Notes: a model not told the origin generated them from the sequence alone. Positions 1-11,765 are shown, counted from the first letter of the stretch. The stretch is DNA of 64,000 bases from Linanthus parryae (GCA_023055425.1 JALGPY010000003.1:68122991-68186990); one strand, 5' to 3'. Numbers and translations: made by a program.

Positions 1-2169
1 CGACCGCAAGCAATAAAGTCGCAAGCAGTGGAGGACCTTCAGGCACAGTTCCCGCATAGTAGCTATGAACCCATGATTGAGGAGGAACTAGAAGGGCCTG
101 AGATTTATGCAGTTGAGTCGCCATATTGGAAGCTTCACTTTGATGGATCGTCAACACGGAAAGGTGGTGGAATTGGAATAGTTCTGACCAAACCAGATGG
201 GGAAGTCATCCAAATGTCCACCAAGTTAGGTTTTCCGGTCACGAACAACGAAGCAGAGTATGAGGCCCTGATCGCGGGACTCCGTGCGGCCAAGGCACTG
301 GAAGTCAACAATCTGACGGTCATGGGGGACTCTAAACTAATTTTCAAACAAGCTTCAGGCGAGTATGGGTTGCAGGAAGTAAATCTGTTGCCTTATCGGA
401 CCTTGGTGCAAAAGCTGGTACAGCAGTTTTGTGATGTCAAGTATGAGCACACGCCTAGAGCTGATAATCGGCATGCTGATGCCTTAGCCACTTTGGGATC
501 CAAAATCAGTGCGGACAAATGCCCTGCGAAAATTTTGATCGAGGTCAGAACAACTTCGGCCCTGACGCAGGAGGCGTGCGAGGATGAATCCACAGACGAT
601 GAAGATTGGAGGAAACCCATACTGAGTGCGATCGCTTAGGGCACCAGCAAAGAAAATTGGGCATCCACCAAGGGGTACTGCATACACGACAATTCCCTTT
701 ACTACAAGGGTCCAGTAGGAATACTCATGCGGTGTGTCTCGCAGCAGGAGGGACAAGCATTATTTGAAAAGATTCACCAACACTCCTGCGGGGAAAGTGA
801 AGTGTCGATTTATCGGAAGGCCCAGAGATATGGGATCCATTGGCCAGATATGCCCACGGCTGCTGCAGTCATTCAAGGAAATTGTGAAAGCTGCACATTA
901 ATCAAAGACTCTTTGGAAATTTCTCTGGTTGATAATGACACAGATTAGAGGAAGCCACTATTTGACTATTTGACAGAAGGAATCGAGCCCAATCAAAGGA
1001 AGGAAGCTGAGAAGCTTAAAAGAAAAGCAGCTCAATATGTGGTGCAGGAAAACATACTCTGGTGAAGGGGCCATGAGGGTAATCTACTCAGATGCCTAGA
1101 TAGCGAAGAAGCGCTAGAGGTGATGGATTTATCTCACCAAGTGGAGCATCAGAGGGGTGCGAAGCTATGCAGACAACTCCTCACAGTTGGTTATTTATGG
1201 CCAACAATAGAAACAGATTGCCGCACCAAGGTAAAAAGATGTCAGGAATGCCAATTTAAGGGCAACCTCGTGCATGCTCCTGCTGTAGACTTACATGCAT
1301 TAGGAACACCGTGTCCATTTCATACTTGGGCCTTAGATTTTATTAGACCCATTCAACCGGCCTCGCAAGGAAATCAGTTCATCTTGACCGCGACAGAGTT
1401 GTTTACTAAGTGGGTAGAGGCAGTACCGCTCAAGACAGCAAATGCACTCGCAGTGGTCTATTTTGTTCAAGAAAATATCATATACCGATTTGGAATCCCC
1501 AATACAATTCTCTCGGATAATGGCACTCCTGTTGTAAATTGCCAGGTGGCCGCGAAACTGGCGGAATACAATATAAGGCAAGTCTGCCCCACGCCTTACT
1601 ATCCGAATGGGAATGGTCAAGCAGAAGCAACCAACAAGACGCTGCTCAGGATTTTGAGTAAGATGGTCGCAGATGATCACAAGAGGTGGGCAAGCTCTTT
1701 AAATATAGCTTTATGGGCGTATCGCACTTCGCACAGGACCCCCACAGGAGTCTCCCCGTTCCTTCTATGCTATGGAGCTGAAGCTGTTGTACCAGCATAA
1801 ATAAAAGTGAATTCTGCAAGGATAGCCTTTCATGCCTTGTACGATAATCAACGTGACCCTGACTTAATTTTGCTGGAAGAAAAGCGTGAACACGCTGAAA
1901 GGGCTAATAAGAGATACAAGGAAAGAATTGCTCGCGCTTACAACAAAACAGTTCAAAACCGAGATTTTGCGGTTGGGGACTTGGTTCTGCGAGCTTCAGA
2001 TCACTGCATGCGAGAGGCAGCTCACCCAAAGTTCGCAGCCAACTGGGAAGGACCGTTCGAGGTTAAAGAAGTCTTCGACAGTGGCTATTGCACAATACAG
2101 AGACTTCACGGGACCGCAACAACCCCAAGTCCGATCAATATGCGATGGATAAAAATTTACTATCCCTAG
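1..2169 (+). pseudogene. 3' part of gypsy pol: RNase H and integrase, broken by four nonsense codons
   Basis: One frame runs from base 1 to the final TAG at 2167-2169, interrupted by TAG 637-639, TAG 946-948, TGA 1063-1065 and TAA 1798-1800, with no frameshift. Bases about 120-500 encode an RNase H of the second type found in Tat elements (FDGSSTRKGGG near its start, NNEAEYEAL, GDSKL, DNRHADALA). A first zinc-binding-like segment lies near 770-900 and a second near 1125-1250, ending in a CxxC pair. The integrase core follows: Asp in WALDF, Asp in LSDNG, Glu in GQAEATNK, the expected DDE triad. The C-terminal part (1807-2169) has the GDLVLR and WEGPF signatures. The family role is to remove template RNA and insert cDNA. 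The stops rule out a full protein from this copy. Confidence 0.9.
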
Positions 2170-2241
2170 CCTATCTCTTAATTGTTAACGCCAAATTCTG
2201 TTGGGTTATAAGTCAAGTTTTCCCATGTATCTATGCACTAT

Positions 2242-2325
2242 TTCCTCCCATATGAGGAATTTGTAGTCGTGATTCTCCCATATGAGGATGCTTTAATAAT
2301 AAGGATTCTCCCATATGAGAAGAAC
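2242..2325 (+). repeat. Three copies of a CTCCCATATGAG motif in the retrotransposon 3'UTR
   Basis: The core CTCCCATATGAG occurs three times at roughly 31-bp spacing, just after the pol stop. Each copy contains the palindrome CATATG. The function is unknown. Amplified short repeats in the 3'UTR are known from Retand-type elements. Confidence 0.7.
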
Positions 2326-2390
2326 TTTATTACCGTAGTCGCCTTTATTATTTTGTTTACTTGTCTGCTTTCATTATTTAGACTCCTCAA

Positions 2391-2655
2391 AAGCCTATCT
2401 GCCTAGATATCTCATGCGATCTAAAGCCTATCTGCCTGGATAGCAGCTATATTGAATTATGGTCTTAAGTGATCTAAAAGTCTATCTGCCTAGATAGCAG
2501 CAATAATAACAACGCCCTTGGGCGAGCAAAGCCTATTTGCCTAAATAGCAGCAATATCGAATTATGATCTTAAGTGATCTAAAAGCCTATCTGCCTACAT
2601 AGCAGCAATAGCAACAACGCCCTGTGCGATACAAAGCCTGTTTGCTTTAGATAAC
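2391..2655 (+). repeat. Tandem repeat of about 52-53 bp with alternating A/B units
   Basis: Five units begin with AAAGCCTATCTGCCT or close variants. Units alternate between one ending in TCTTAAGTGATCT and one containing CAACGCCC, so the real period is about 105 bp. Most units contain CTATCT-GCCT-AGATAG or a variant, a 6-bp stem with a 4-nt loop. It lies in the 3'UTR of the Tat element between pol and the antisense gene. Confidence 0.75.
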
Positions 2656-3838
2656 GAATTATTCAGACAATATTCGAACGCAAAACGTGAGGAAACATAA
2701 CTTGTTTCGTTCTATGGCAAGCATACATGCGAAATTCCAATTTGTTGTATTAAACAAGAACAACAAATGACAAAGCATATTTCATTAATAATCAAAATGA
2801 CTTACAATTTATTTGTCTAGATAGCAGCTTATAAGCAAAAGCTCACACCAAGGAAAAAATCCTACTCTAAAGTTTCGACCTACGAGTCCTACAACTATGG
2901 GACGGGACGCTATCGCCGACGTCCTAGATCAGAACAAGGCTCTCATTTGATCTTCTGCCCAAGTGAGATGCCAGATGAACCTCATGCCCTGACGGCTGCG
3001 AACGTGAAGAACAAGTGGGTGAACCACTCATGGGGCAGGAAGCTGATTGTGCAAAAAGACGAGCACAATCACTCGTCACACCTTGTTCAAAACAATGGTG
3101 GCGAATAGTTCTCCTCCGGGAAAGCTGGTGGAGAAACACACCATTCATTACGATTCAGTAGTGAGATCAGTACAGGACTGTGCTTCGCCGGAAGGTCACC
3201 GGAGATACGACCTGCAAACATAATAGACAAAGAGGAATCTTTGCAGAAGCATAAAACCTTACGCAATTCTTCTTCAAAAAGATCAGGAGGATCGATGAGC
3301 TTTCTAAAGAATTTCTTGGGAGCTATCTCTATAGCACAAGGCACAAACTCTGGTTTCAAAGCCTGAAATTGACATGAACCAACAAAGGTCAAGGACCGAT
3401 GCCAGCAGTCGTAAGGACTATTGATAAGCCACATTTTGGGATGAAGAACCCAAATAACAAGAGACAAGGTTTATATAGACTCCATATGGGACTCTTCAGT
3501 TCCCTGGCTGAGTCAGCAAAGCTTTGGAAACGGGTAAGAATCAATTACCTACGTCTTAAAAATGGGTAAAAATCAATTACCCTACTAAAGGCTATGACGA
3601 TACGGTAGCACGCTCTAATTAGTGTAGGTCATAATAAGGATGTGGCCTCCAAGGAAATCGTGCTTATCTAATAAATTAATAGCGCAAAAATCAAGGCAAT
3701 TACGTCAGCATATGACGTCATAATTGATATGCATTAAGATACGAGTGCAAAATCCTCAGAAGGGAAAAATGGGACATGAAGTTTCAAATGTTTGAAAAGA
3801 AGAGGGAGAAACACTAGCATTACAATAACGTTCTTTCT
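2656..3838. other. Retrotransposon 3'UTR, no confident gene
   Basis: This is AT-rich sequence between the tandem repeat and the end of the antisense gene. A 126-codon minus-strand open frame (3087-3467) shows no domain I recognise. It could be a further 3' exon of the antisense gene or chance. Confidence 0.4.
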
Positions 3839-6800
3839 CTAAAATAAATCCTTGATTAGAGGATCTTCTGGAGAAAACATGAGCGATATCTCTTTTGCTT
3901 GGTTCACTTCTTGTTTCAACTTTTCATACTTGACCTTCATCGCATGGAAGAGAGTGGCAGCTTCTTCAGCTTTCTTCCTTTGTTCCTCCAATTTCTGCCT
4001 CTCAGATGCGAGGTTGTGGTAGCCATATTTCATGCTCACAGATGCGAGGATCTGGGTAACCCTGTTGAGAAGAAATCTGAAGTCTAATCTGCCTTGAGCC
4101 TTAGCCTGAAGACCCCTGCATGTGCTATAGAGCAACTGTTCATTATCAGGTTAAATGGTTGTGGGGGGTAGCTGCAGACAGTTGTTCTAGAATCCAGATG
4201 GCTTCAGTCAAGAAAAGCTTTCTGTCAAAGGGCTCCAGCTCCAGAGATCTCGCAAATGACCATGGGTATGAGAGGCGCATCCTTATTAGCCAATCCACAT
4301 CGGGTTGCCTCATTCCTGGAAAAAATAATAAATTTAGATATGTGAAGTTGTTAAAAAAAAGCATAGAATGCGAAGCATGGTAATATACATGTTCCTTCAA
4401 GGATTTCACGCAAAGAGGGAATGCGCATCACCGGGAAAGCTGAAGCATGTCCTCGCTGCATCGCTTTCCTGTCACCTTCAACTTCGCGCTCGTAATAGTT
4501 GGAAGGGATAACATAGGTTGCGACAGGTGTGATGGCAGCTCCAACTTGCGAACTCCAAAAACTCCATGCAGGGGGAACTTGTAAAATTTCTACCTCAGTG
4601 GAAGGGATAGCAACAGCAGTGGCTTCTGCCTGCCTAAGAACTTCTTCAGCCGCGAAAGGTTCTTGTTTCTCAGGAACATCCCTTGGAACATCGACATTTT
4701 CATGCGATGCTATGTCTTCCATGACCTGTTAATTTTCATGAACTCCAGCTCCAGCATCCTCCGCTTCCATCTCCTCAACTTCAGCACCTTCTTCCCTTAA
4801 CTCAGCGTCAGCTTCGACATCATCAGATACCTCAATAATGTCCTCCAGAGGTTCTCCTGCATACTCAGTAGCCGCGATAGGTTTCTCAACATGCGAGCTT
4901 CGCTCTAGAGCATAAGATGTAGGAAGTTGATTTCTCTGCTCTAGCATGTTCTCATCAGAGTCGCCAACACCTGCCTCGTCGACTACCTCTCTCGCAGCTG
5001 ACGCGTTATCAATAGAGCCCTGTGCGACGGCAGCATCACCTGTGAGACAGGACCAAGAAATGTTGAAGTAAACTTGCATTATAAATGATGTTTTATCCTG
5101 ATAGATCAAAAGTGAGCACCTCCACACTTAGGTGGGATTGCAGCTCTAGCATCATATGTTATAGATGCGACACCATATCCTACAGAAGTATCTTCATTTT
5201 ATCACATCTTTAAGGTGAGCATGACCTGGTGGTGCGAAGAAACTCGTTACGATAAAGAATGGGCTATCAAGCTTGGTTTACAAACATTGTTTGAATGTTT
5301 ACCTGAGGGTTCGCCACGTTTGCCTACTAGCCATCGGCGAATATCATATTTTGATAAGCCGTGCTTTAATGCACCAATAATTACCTCTTGATAAGTCACA
5401 GCAAGGTTAAAAATCTCACCTTCCTTGCCGCCTGCGATCTCCTCAAAGTCCTCCTGAGCATGTTCCAGGGCGGCCACACCTGTGCTACCAGCGTGCTGTT
5501 CTTCCAGACTTCTCCTTTTCATGAGCTCGACGTCATCTTCCTCGAGCTTCCTTCTCCTTTCTTCTGCCTCAGCAGCCATTTTCTTAGACTCGGAAATGAT
5601 AGCTTCGTCTATGGCCTCACTGGAGGCGTCAGAGCGAGAACCTTTGGTCTTTCTCTTCTCCTTGGCCAAAAGGCCACTGATGGTCTCTATGTCATCATCT
5701 GGGAAAGGAAACTAGTCAGCAACTATGGCAAAAGCCATGTTTAAAAGAAGATAAGTTAATTACCTTCTGAACTTTCTTCTCTTATCTCTTCTCTTTCTTC
5801 TTCCTCTCTTTTGTCTTCCTCTCTTTCCTCTTCCTCACTTTCTTCTTCTTTCCCTCCTCTTCTTTCGTCTTCCTCTTCCTCTTCTTCCTGGCCAAGAGGG
5901 ATGAATTTCTCAACCACGAGATCTTTATGTGCCTTGTCCAGCATGCGACCTTTACCTTTGCCTTCGGAAGAAAGAGACTTCGCAGATGACGGAACTGGAG
6001 TATCTCTAGGGGGCGAAGAAATCACAATTCCCTTCTGTTTTTGCGTTTTGGCCTTAGGGACAACTTCTGCATCTGCCTCAGCATCGTTGTCTATCAGAGA
6101 ACGAGCAAAAACATCCATTTCCTCGCGTATCCGAGCCTCCACCTGGGGAGCCAGTCCCATTTCCACATGAATCTCCTTCTCTTGCCTTTTCGCGGCAACA
6201 ATAGAGTTGACCAGCGACGCGGAGCGCTCTCCAGATGCGAACCTCCTCAGATAGCACTGGAAAAGAAAGTAGGGTGTAAGTTTCAGCGTGTTAAAGAAAG
6301 AAGTCTTTTAAGCATATAAGAGAGTTGTTTACCTTGGCAAAATCTTCACTACACTTGATTACATGCGAAACTCCACCCCTAACAGCAGTCATTTTCTCCT
6401 CAAGAATAGTGGCTGGGCACAAGTGATTGTCAGTATCAAGCAAGGAATAAAATCCATACTGGGAATCATCCAAACTGCAATTCGGGCGGAATGGAAAAGC
6501 ATTCCTTTTAATCGCAGGAGCTTTACTGAGACGAGGAGTTGAGAGTGTATCAAATCTGGCCTGTTGAGCATTCCAGTAAGCGATCCAATTCTTGGTAAGG
6601 CGACCCACATGACTCCCTGAAGGCTGGATAAAAGGCAAGTTGCTGAGAAGGATTGACTTGCAGCAACTTGCACTTAAACACCAGCAGTCGCTTGTAGAAA
6701 TTTCTTTTGATTGACTTGGGCCAAATGGAAGGAGCCACTGCATCAAAGCGAAACTAAGGTGAGACGCGAGTTGGGTCAACATCGAATGTGATCTACTCAT
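3839..6800 (-). pseudogene. Downstream part of the antisense PMD gene: end of the mobile domain, acidic and coiled-coil segments
   Basis: Minus-strand coding-like blocks continue past the PMD ORF. At about 6790-6550 the C-terminal part of the mobile domain continues (FDVDP, then FDAVAPSIWP) in another frame with an in-frame stop. At 6166-5756 there is a strongly acidic Glu-rich segment. At 5669-5247 lies a charged helical segment, at 5127-4729 another acidic segment, and at 4135-3839 a terminal coiled coil rich in Lys, Glu and Gln. The layout (PMD, then acidic linker, then C-terminal coiled coil) is what PMD-type antisense ORFs usually look like. Introns may join the blocks, but I could not fix every junction. 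Frame changes and the stop suggest decay. Confidence 0.55.
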
Positions 6801-6809
6801 ACTTAGGAG

Positions 6810-8207
6810 TTACTCAGAAACATTTTCGGCGAGAGCCGGTAGTGAACCTCTTAAGCACCAGCAGAAGAATTCGCGGTAACGATCATGTCCTTCGACAAGG
6901 AGTTCTTCTGAATATGTACCATATCTACTAGGGTACAACTTTGGAAAAAATCGCACATTTTCAATGCGCGTAGTATAAGGCCTGGCTGTAAACTTTCTCC
7001 GATCGTCGCATATCAGACTCCATGAGCATTTGGGGAGATTGGTCCTGTACCATCGAGCAGCTCTCCCACTAGGAAGTGCATTATGCGCACCTGGCACGCT
7101 CCATTTATTGGGCCTGGAAGGAACATGAGCATAAGAAGGCCATCTTTCAAAAACCCACATGGTAAGAAATGAAATGTTGACAAAGGTCAACACATCAAGA
7201 CTCCCTCGTGACTCCTCAATTGCGACCACCAGCTGGTCTAACCGATGATATAGGGTGCCTAGTACCAAAGGCCCGAGTGTGAATTTCTGGCCAAGGGTCA
7301 ACTTAACAGCAAGGGGCAGAACGTGATAAAAGACCCCATCATGAGGATGACCGTCGATCAAATAACTTGACAACCAGACACAGAGAAAGCCGCACAAGGT
7401 CAGATGATACCCCTTTCCCTCTATATAATTCTTCGCCTCTGGGTCATTATCCAGTATTTCCTTGGTGATCTTACTATTCACATAGTCGTGAAAGAAGTAT
7501 TGCACCCATTTCCCCCAAGTGTTCTTCGCAGAGGTTTCAACTAGCTGCCATTCTGGAAGTACTTCCGCAGATGTCCAACGAGTAGAAATTTTCTTCACCT
7601 CGGTCAAACACTCCTCCATCTGCGCATATAGAGTGAGCTCTGGACCAGGTTTCAAAGCACTTAAGGGATCCACTTCGCCCGTAGGAGAAAGTTCATATAG
7701 TATTTGAATATCTTCCAGAGTGGGGGCGGCCTCAAATTCAGCAAAGTGGAAAGTATGGGTCGCAGGTGAGTAGCGAGAAAGAAGGTTTAGAAGCATGGTC
7801 TGATCCAGCTTCACGGCAGCGCCCTTCATAGCCCTAACGGCAAAATAAATCCCAACATTGTCTAGAGTGATAGCATGGTGAGTTAGTACATGATCAATCC
7901 ACTCATCCATCAAATCCATCTTTTGTACGAAGGCCTGGGTAGAAATTTCAGTATGGGGGAAGAACCCATTTTCAACTCCTAATCTTACCACATCCGTGGA
8001 ATCAATTAACTCCAACATGGATGGAGTGATAAGGGGGCTCAACGCTAGCAAATCTCCAGAGGCGGGAGCCGGTAGATTCTTTACTTTAACCCTAGCGTGA
8101 TAAAAGTCTTTCCCACCTAGATAGGGGGCTTTCTTCCACAGGGTTTTGGGAAGATCAGGAATTTCTTCAGGTTCTTTAAAAGATTTGGAACCTTTTGTCT
8201 TGACCAT
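6810..8207 (-). CDS. Antisense ORF with a plant mobile domain (PMD, aminotransferase-like)
   Basis: The open frame reaches up to 8369, but the start at 8207 (MVKTKG) suits the family better, because the first 54 codons look like untranslated sequence. The protein is about 465 aa and lacks membrane segments. Recognised PMD features are the early LDxxDVxRLGVEN-like stretch, the segment around HFAEFEAAPTLEDI, the central GFLCVWLSSYLIDG and the PLAVKL/G-rich segment. PMDs occur in MAIL/MAIN silencing proteins of plants and as captured ORFs in transposons; the biochemical role inside retroelements is unknown. It is encoded opposite to pol, between integrase and the 3' LTR. The family call is by pattern recall and needs a profile search. 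Confidence 0.72.
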   Translation of the reverse strand: MVKTKGSKSFKEPEEIPDLPKTLWKKAPYLGGKDFYHARVKVKNLPAPASGDLLALSPLITPSMLELIDSTDVVRLGVENGFFPHTEISTQAFVQKMDLMDEWIDHVLTHHAITLDNVGIYFAVRAMKGAAVKLDQTMLLNLLSRYSPATHTFHFAEFEAAPTLEDIQILYELSPTGEVDPLSALKPGPELTLYAQMEECLTEVKKISTRWTSAEVLPEWQLVETSAKNTWGKWVQYFFHDYVNSKITKEILDNDPEAKNYIEGKGYHLTLCGFLCVWLSSYLIDGHPHDGVFYHVLPLAVKLTLGQKFTLGPLVLGTLYHRLDQLVVAIEESRGSLDVLTFVNISFLTMWVFERWPSYAHVPSRPNKWSVPGAHNALPSGRAARWYRTNLPKCSWSLICDDRRKFTARPYTTRIENVRFFPKLYPSRYGTYSEELLVEGHDRYREFFCWCLRGSLPALAENVSE

Positions 8208-8369
8208 TTCTGCAGAAAAGCATGAAAAAGGGGGGGGGAGAAATATATCCACCTTTAGTTCAGATTCAGGAAGCAGTTCTGGGTTTGTTTTGAAATCAGA
8301 GGAAGATGAACAGTTCTGGGTCAGTCCAGGGTTCAGAATCTCAGAATTATTGTTTGAAAATCGTTTCAA

Positions 8370-8912
8370 TATGGCGTTTCAATTCTTTTAGGCTTTAAAA
8401 GGAACCTCTTCTGCAGTTTCAAATAATGGCGTATTCCAAACAATTATGGGTTTTCAGATTCAAGACAGTTCAAAGGATATGTAATACATTAATGAAATTG
8501 AGCAAAGCCAACCTTGTTTTGATGAAGCAAGTTGAAGAAGACGGTTGGCTAGAAAGAACTGATGATTGATTATCTGTATTTGCTCTTGAAGGCTCTCTGG
8601 TAACATTCACTTTAGAGAGAGAAACAATACTCTGCAACAATGGAGAGCATGAAGTATTTATTCAAAAACACTGAAGAGTCGCGTCATTTCAGTGGTCGAA
8701 TCACAACCGTCACCGCCGAATTGCGCAATCACAGGTCGATGCTGACGTCACGCCTAAAACCCTAATAGAACAGACGGCACGACTCTAGGGATCCTAGGTC
8801 ATAATGGCACGCACGGGGGCTGATTTTGCGTGTATTTGAATTGGTGCGTGGCAACAACGCGTGCACTGGTTTTTGCGCATTGAAGCCTATCCGGCTAGGC
8901 GTCTCCACGCGC
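8370..8912. promoter_or_regulatory. Leader and possible promoter of the antisense gene
   Basis: No ORF of note. On the minus strand, TTGAATAAATACTTC (8665-8651) is a plausible TATA element followed by a pyrimidine-rich leader that runs towards the PMD start at 8207. This is inference from composition only. Confidence 0.3.
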
Positions 8913-8922
8913 AAAAAAGGGG
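8913..8922 (+). promoter_or_regulatory. Polypurine tract of the Tat element
   Basis: AAAAAAGGGG lies four bases before the LTR start TGTAGATAG. A polypurine tract primes plus-strand DNA synthesis in LTR retrotransposons. Confidence 0.8.
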
Positions 8923-8926
8923 CTAA

Positions 8927-9589
8927 TGTAGATAGTGCTTTCCAGACAGGCAGATCATAGCCACGTGGCGATCATCCAGCACACCTAGCTGTGCTCCACA
9001 CACACTGGATCACCCGCGCTGATCCAGGTGGGGGCTGCGAGATAGGGCCCTCGCATACCACCACACGAGACTTGTAGGGACTTAGTGGTTTGGAGGCTAG
9101 AGTAAGTCCTGTCGCGCGCGAGCGACAACCAAGCCCGCGCGCGACCTTTAGTAACTGCCTTGAGAGACTTATGGCACGAGCTCCATAAACCCGGTCAACC
9201 TCTTAACGGTTCCGGTATACGCGGACGAAGTGCGTAACGTTCCCTATATATACGGACGAACGTGCCGTTGTGGTTAAGGTAACTAAGCCGCCATTAATGG
9301 GCGCATTAACCCACTACAACGGTCATATTCTAAACTATATATAGGATCGTTAACCCTTCCTTACAAAACACGAATCACCTGAACTACGCGGAAGCTCTGC
9401 CGAAATTCTGTCTCTCTCTCATACAATTGCTATTGCCTTACTCTCTCCCTGCACACAACCCTATTCTTCATGTGTTCTTCTTATCCCCTGTTCTTGGTGT
9501 ACGTTGAATCTCCCCTAAAGGATTCTCCGTACATAGTAATGAATCATCGTAAGGGATGTGAGTGATGTAGATCAGATTTTCCTCCTACA
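8927..9589 (+). repeat. 3' LTR of the Tat element
   Basis: It begins TGTAG and ends CTACA, a 5-bp terminal inverted repeat, directly after the polypurine tract; length 663 bp. TATA-like stretches lie at 9244-9253 (CTATATATAC) and 9335-9345 (CTATATATAGG), the second a likely core promoter. The other LTR is outside the window, so the right boundary rests on the CTACA ending. Confidence 0.78.
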
Positions 9590-10692
9590 TAACGGGAGTA
9601 AATATCCATGGCCACTCGCTGAGTGACTTAGGAAAATGCAGGTTGTGCTCATATGAATTAATATGAGATATTGATGTTATTTTACTGTTTAAGTCTGCTC
9701 AAGGAATCGAGAATCCATAGGTAGGATATGTAAGAGTGACTTTCCATGACTTGTGACTAATATAGATATATGGACAAACCGATTGTACGACACGATAACA
9801 TTTGTCATGGAGGTTCGTCATATCACTAGCAGTCTTGTTACTTTGATAACACTAATGTATTGTTATAAGCATTTGAGTGTTTGTAATTATCAGACGTTAT
9901 TTAGTTATTAGTGCCAACGTAATCAGGAACTTACACGGTGACACACAAGATTGATTAAACAGGAACAAATTTCTCGTGAGTAGGACTAAAGAGAAAACCA
10001 GGATTTCAGACTTAAGTGCAAACTAATCATAACTATTTAGAATAAAGGGCGAGTCGAATTCTCTCATCGATACAAATAGCCTTGCACCATGGCTAGGGTT
10101 CTCATGCTTTACGCACTCTAGAGTTTCGATAAAGAGAAAGAGAGGTTTTCAAAAGCGTTCTAATGCAGCTGATTTAGTGAGACGAGATCAACAATCTTCG
10201 TCCAGCAGGCTAGCACCAGCTAAGAAGGATTCTAGTTTGAATTCTTCCTGTGGGCTGACGCGATTTCTTAATTCGTATGCGCAAGTGCTCGGTCAAGTAA
10301 TATAGGGGTGGTATTTCAACCTCGAGTTATCGATCCCACGAGGACAGACTTGAGATTATTTACTTAGTCGATTAGATTAGCATACAGAAATACGGAGGAA
10401 GAATCGTGATTTAAAAAGGCGTCACCCTCAAACAAGTGACTAAAAGTGAAATAAGCAACTAAAATAATATTTTGGTATTTTAATTTAATAAACCAGATAT
10501 GGAGAAATTAGGCGATCTCTAAATCACCTAGGGCTATTGACGATTTTCGGTTCAGCTATGTAACACGTTAGTCCTATTCTAGTTCAATCGGGTAATTGCA
10601 CTGACAATCTCCTATTGGTCTCATGTCATCCTGCGTATCGGTTGATTACATCTCATGTCGGTCTCCTATGTCTACCAGTCCGTTCCAATAAG

Positions 10693-11265
10693 CTAACGAC
10701 TTGCACGACAACGGGTCTTGTCGGTAAACCGTTGCACGAAACAGTCGAATCTCGCCTATCAAATCTACCCACTATGGCAATCCTACTCACTTATCCTTTA
10801 GGTCTCCGCGATTCGGGATTGTGTTCAAGTTATCATCACAATTAGGCTAAGTCACTGTCGTGCACTCATCTAATTAGCTAGTACGTCCGGATGGTTACTC
10901 CATTCATACTAAAGATTAAGCGTAGCATAAGAACAATAAACTAGACAAAGATTAACATTAAGCAAGAACATGAACTTAGGCTAACAACCTGCATGACAAC
11001 GGGTCCTGTTGGTCCACTATTGCACGAAATAGTCGAATCTCACCTACCAAATCTACCCACGATGGCTGATCCTACTCACTTCTCCTTTAGGTCTTCGCGA
11101 TTCGGGATTGTGTTCAAGTTCTCATCACAATTAGGCTAAGTCACTGTCGTGCACTCATCTAATTAGCTAGTACGTCCGGGTAGCTACTCCATTCATACTA
11201 AAGATTAAGCGTAGAAGAAGAACAATAAACTAGACAAAGATTAACATTAAGAAAGAACATGAACT
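10693..11265. repeat. Direct tandem duplication, period 288 bp
   Basis: Copy 1 (10693-10980) and copy 2 (10981-11265) align along their length, both beginning CTAAC(G/A)AC and ending in AGAACATGAACT. They differ at a modest number of scattered positions, so the duplication is not recent. Confidence 0.85.
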
Positions 11266-11710
11266 ATGAACAAACCTTATTTTTTATGAATATTAAATCA
11301 TAATTCCATCGAGTCAATAGATGAGATTCACTAACAATTTCAAGAAACTAAGCACTCAATCAATAGTTCTCAATCAAACGCATGAAACAAAGTCTTAAAC
11401 CCGAAGAATCATTCGTCTACATAAACCCTAGGCTGTCGTAGAGAAGCCTAGCAAAGTGTCTAGCTAATCGTAATCAACCAAATATAATACAAGAGTTTCT
11501 CCATAACAAGATTGAGAGAGGAAGAAGAAGAAAAATCCTAGATCTTCACCCTTCCTCTTGAACCCATCCGTAGCCCTCTTCTTTCTCCAATGTGAGTGTT
11601 TAATCCCAAGCTCTATGTCATTCTCTTTAATGCATTCGCGTTCCTATTTTTTTTAACTTTTGCGAATGGCACTTAACCCCTTCCTGATTGTATGACCACA
11701 TATTGTGATC

Positions 11711-11765
11711 GTAGGATCACATTGTGGTCTTGCGGCTGATCTTGTGATCACAATTGTGATCCTAC
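11711..11765. repeat. Inverted repeat with a 16-bp perfect palindrome
   Basis: GTAGGATCACATTGTG (11711-11726) is matched by the reverse complement of 11749-11765 with one extra base. Inside lies the perfect palindrome GATCACAATTGTGATC (11746-11761). A strong hairpin is possible; no function can be assigned. Confidence 0.65.

Larger units (their letters stand above)
1..9589 (+). mobile_element. Ty3/gypsy LTR retrotransposon, Tat lineage (Retand/Ogre-like), 3' part
   Basis: The window opens inside pol, so the 5' LTR, gag, protease and reverse transcriptase lie upstream. Seen in order: RNase H, two zinc-binding-like segments, integrase, a repeat-rich 3'UTR, an antisense gene on the minus strand, a polypurine tract and a 3' LTR. 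An extra RNase H just before integrase, a long 3'UTR and antisense ORFs between pol and the 3' LTR are known traits of the plant Tat lineage. The 3' LTR is followed by TAACG, which should be the target-site duplication, but the other copy is outside the window. Pol carries four in-frame stops, so this copy is not autonomous. Confidence 0.88.
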
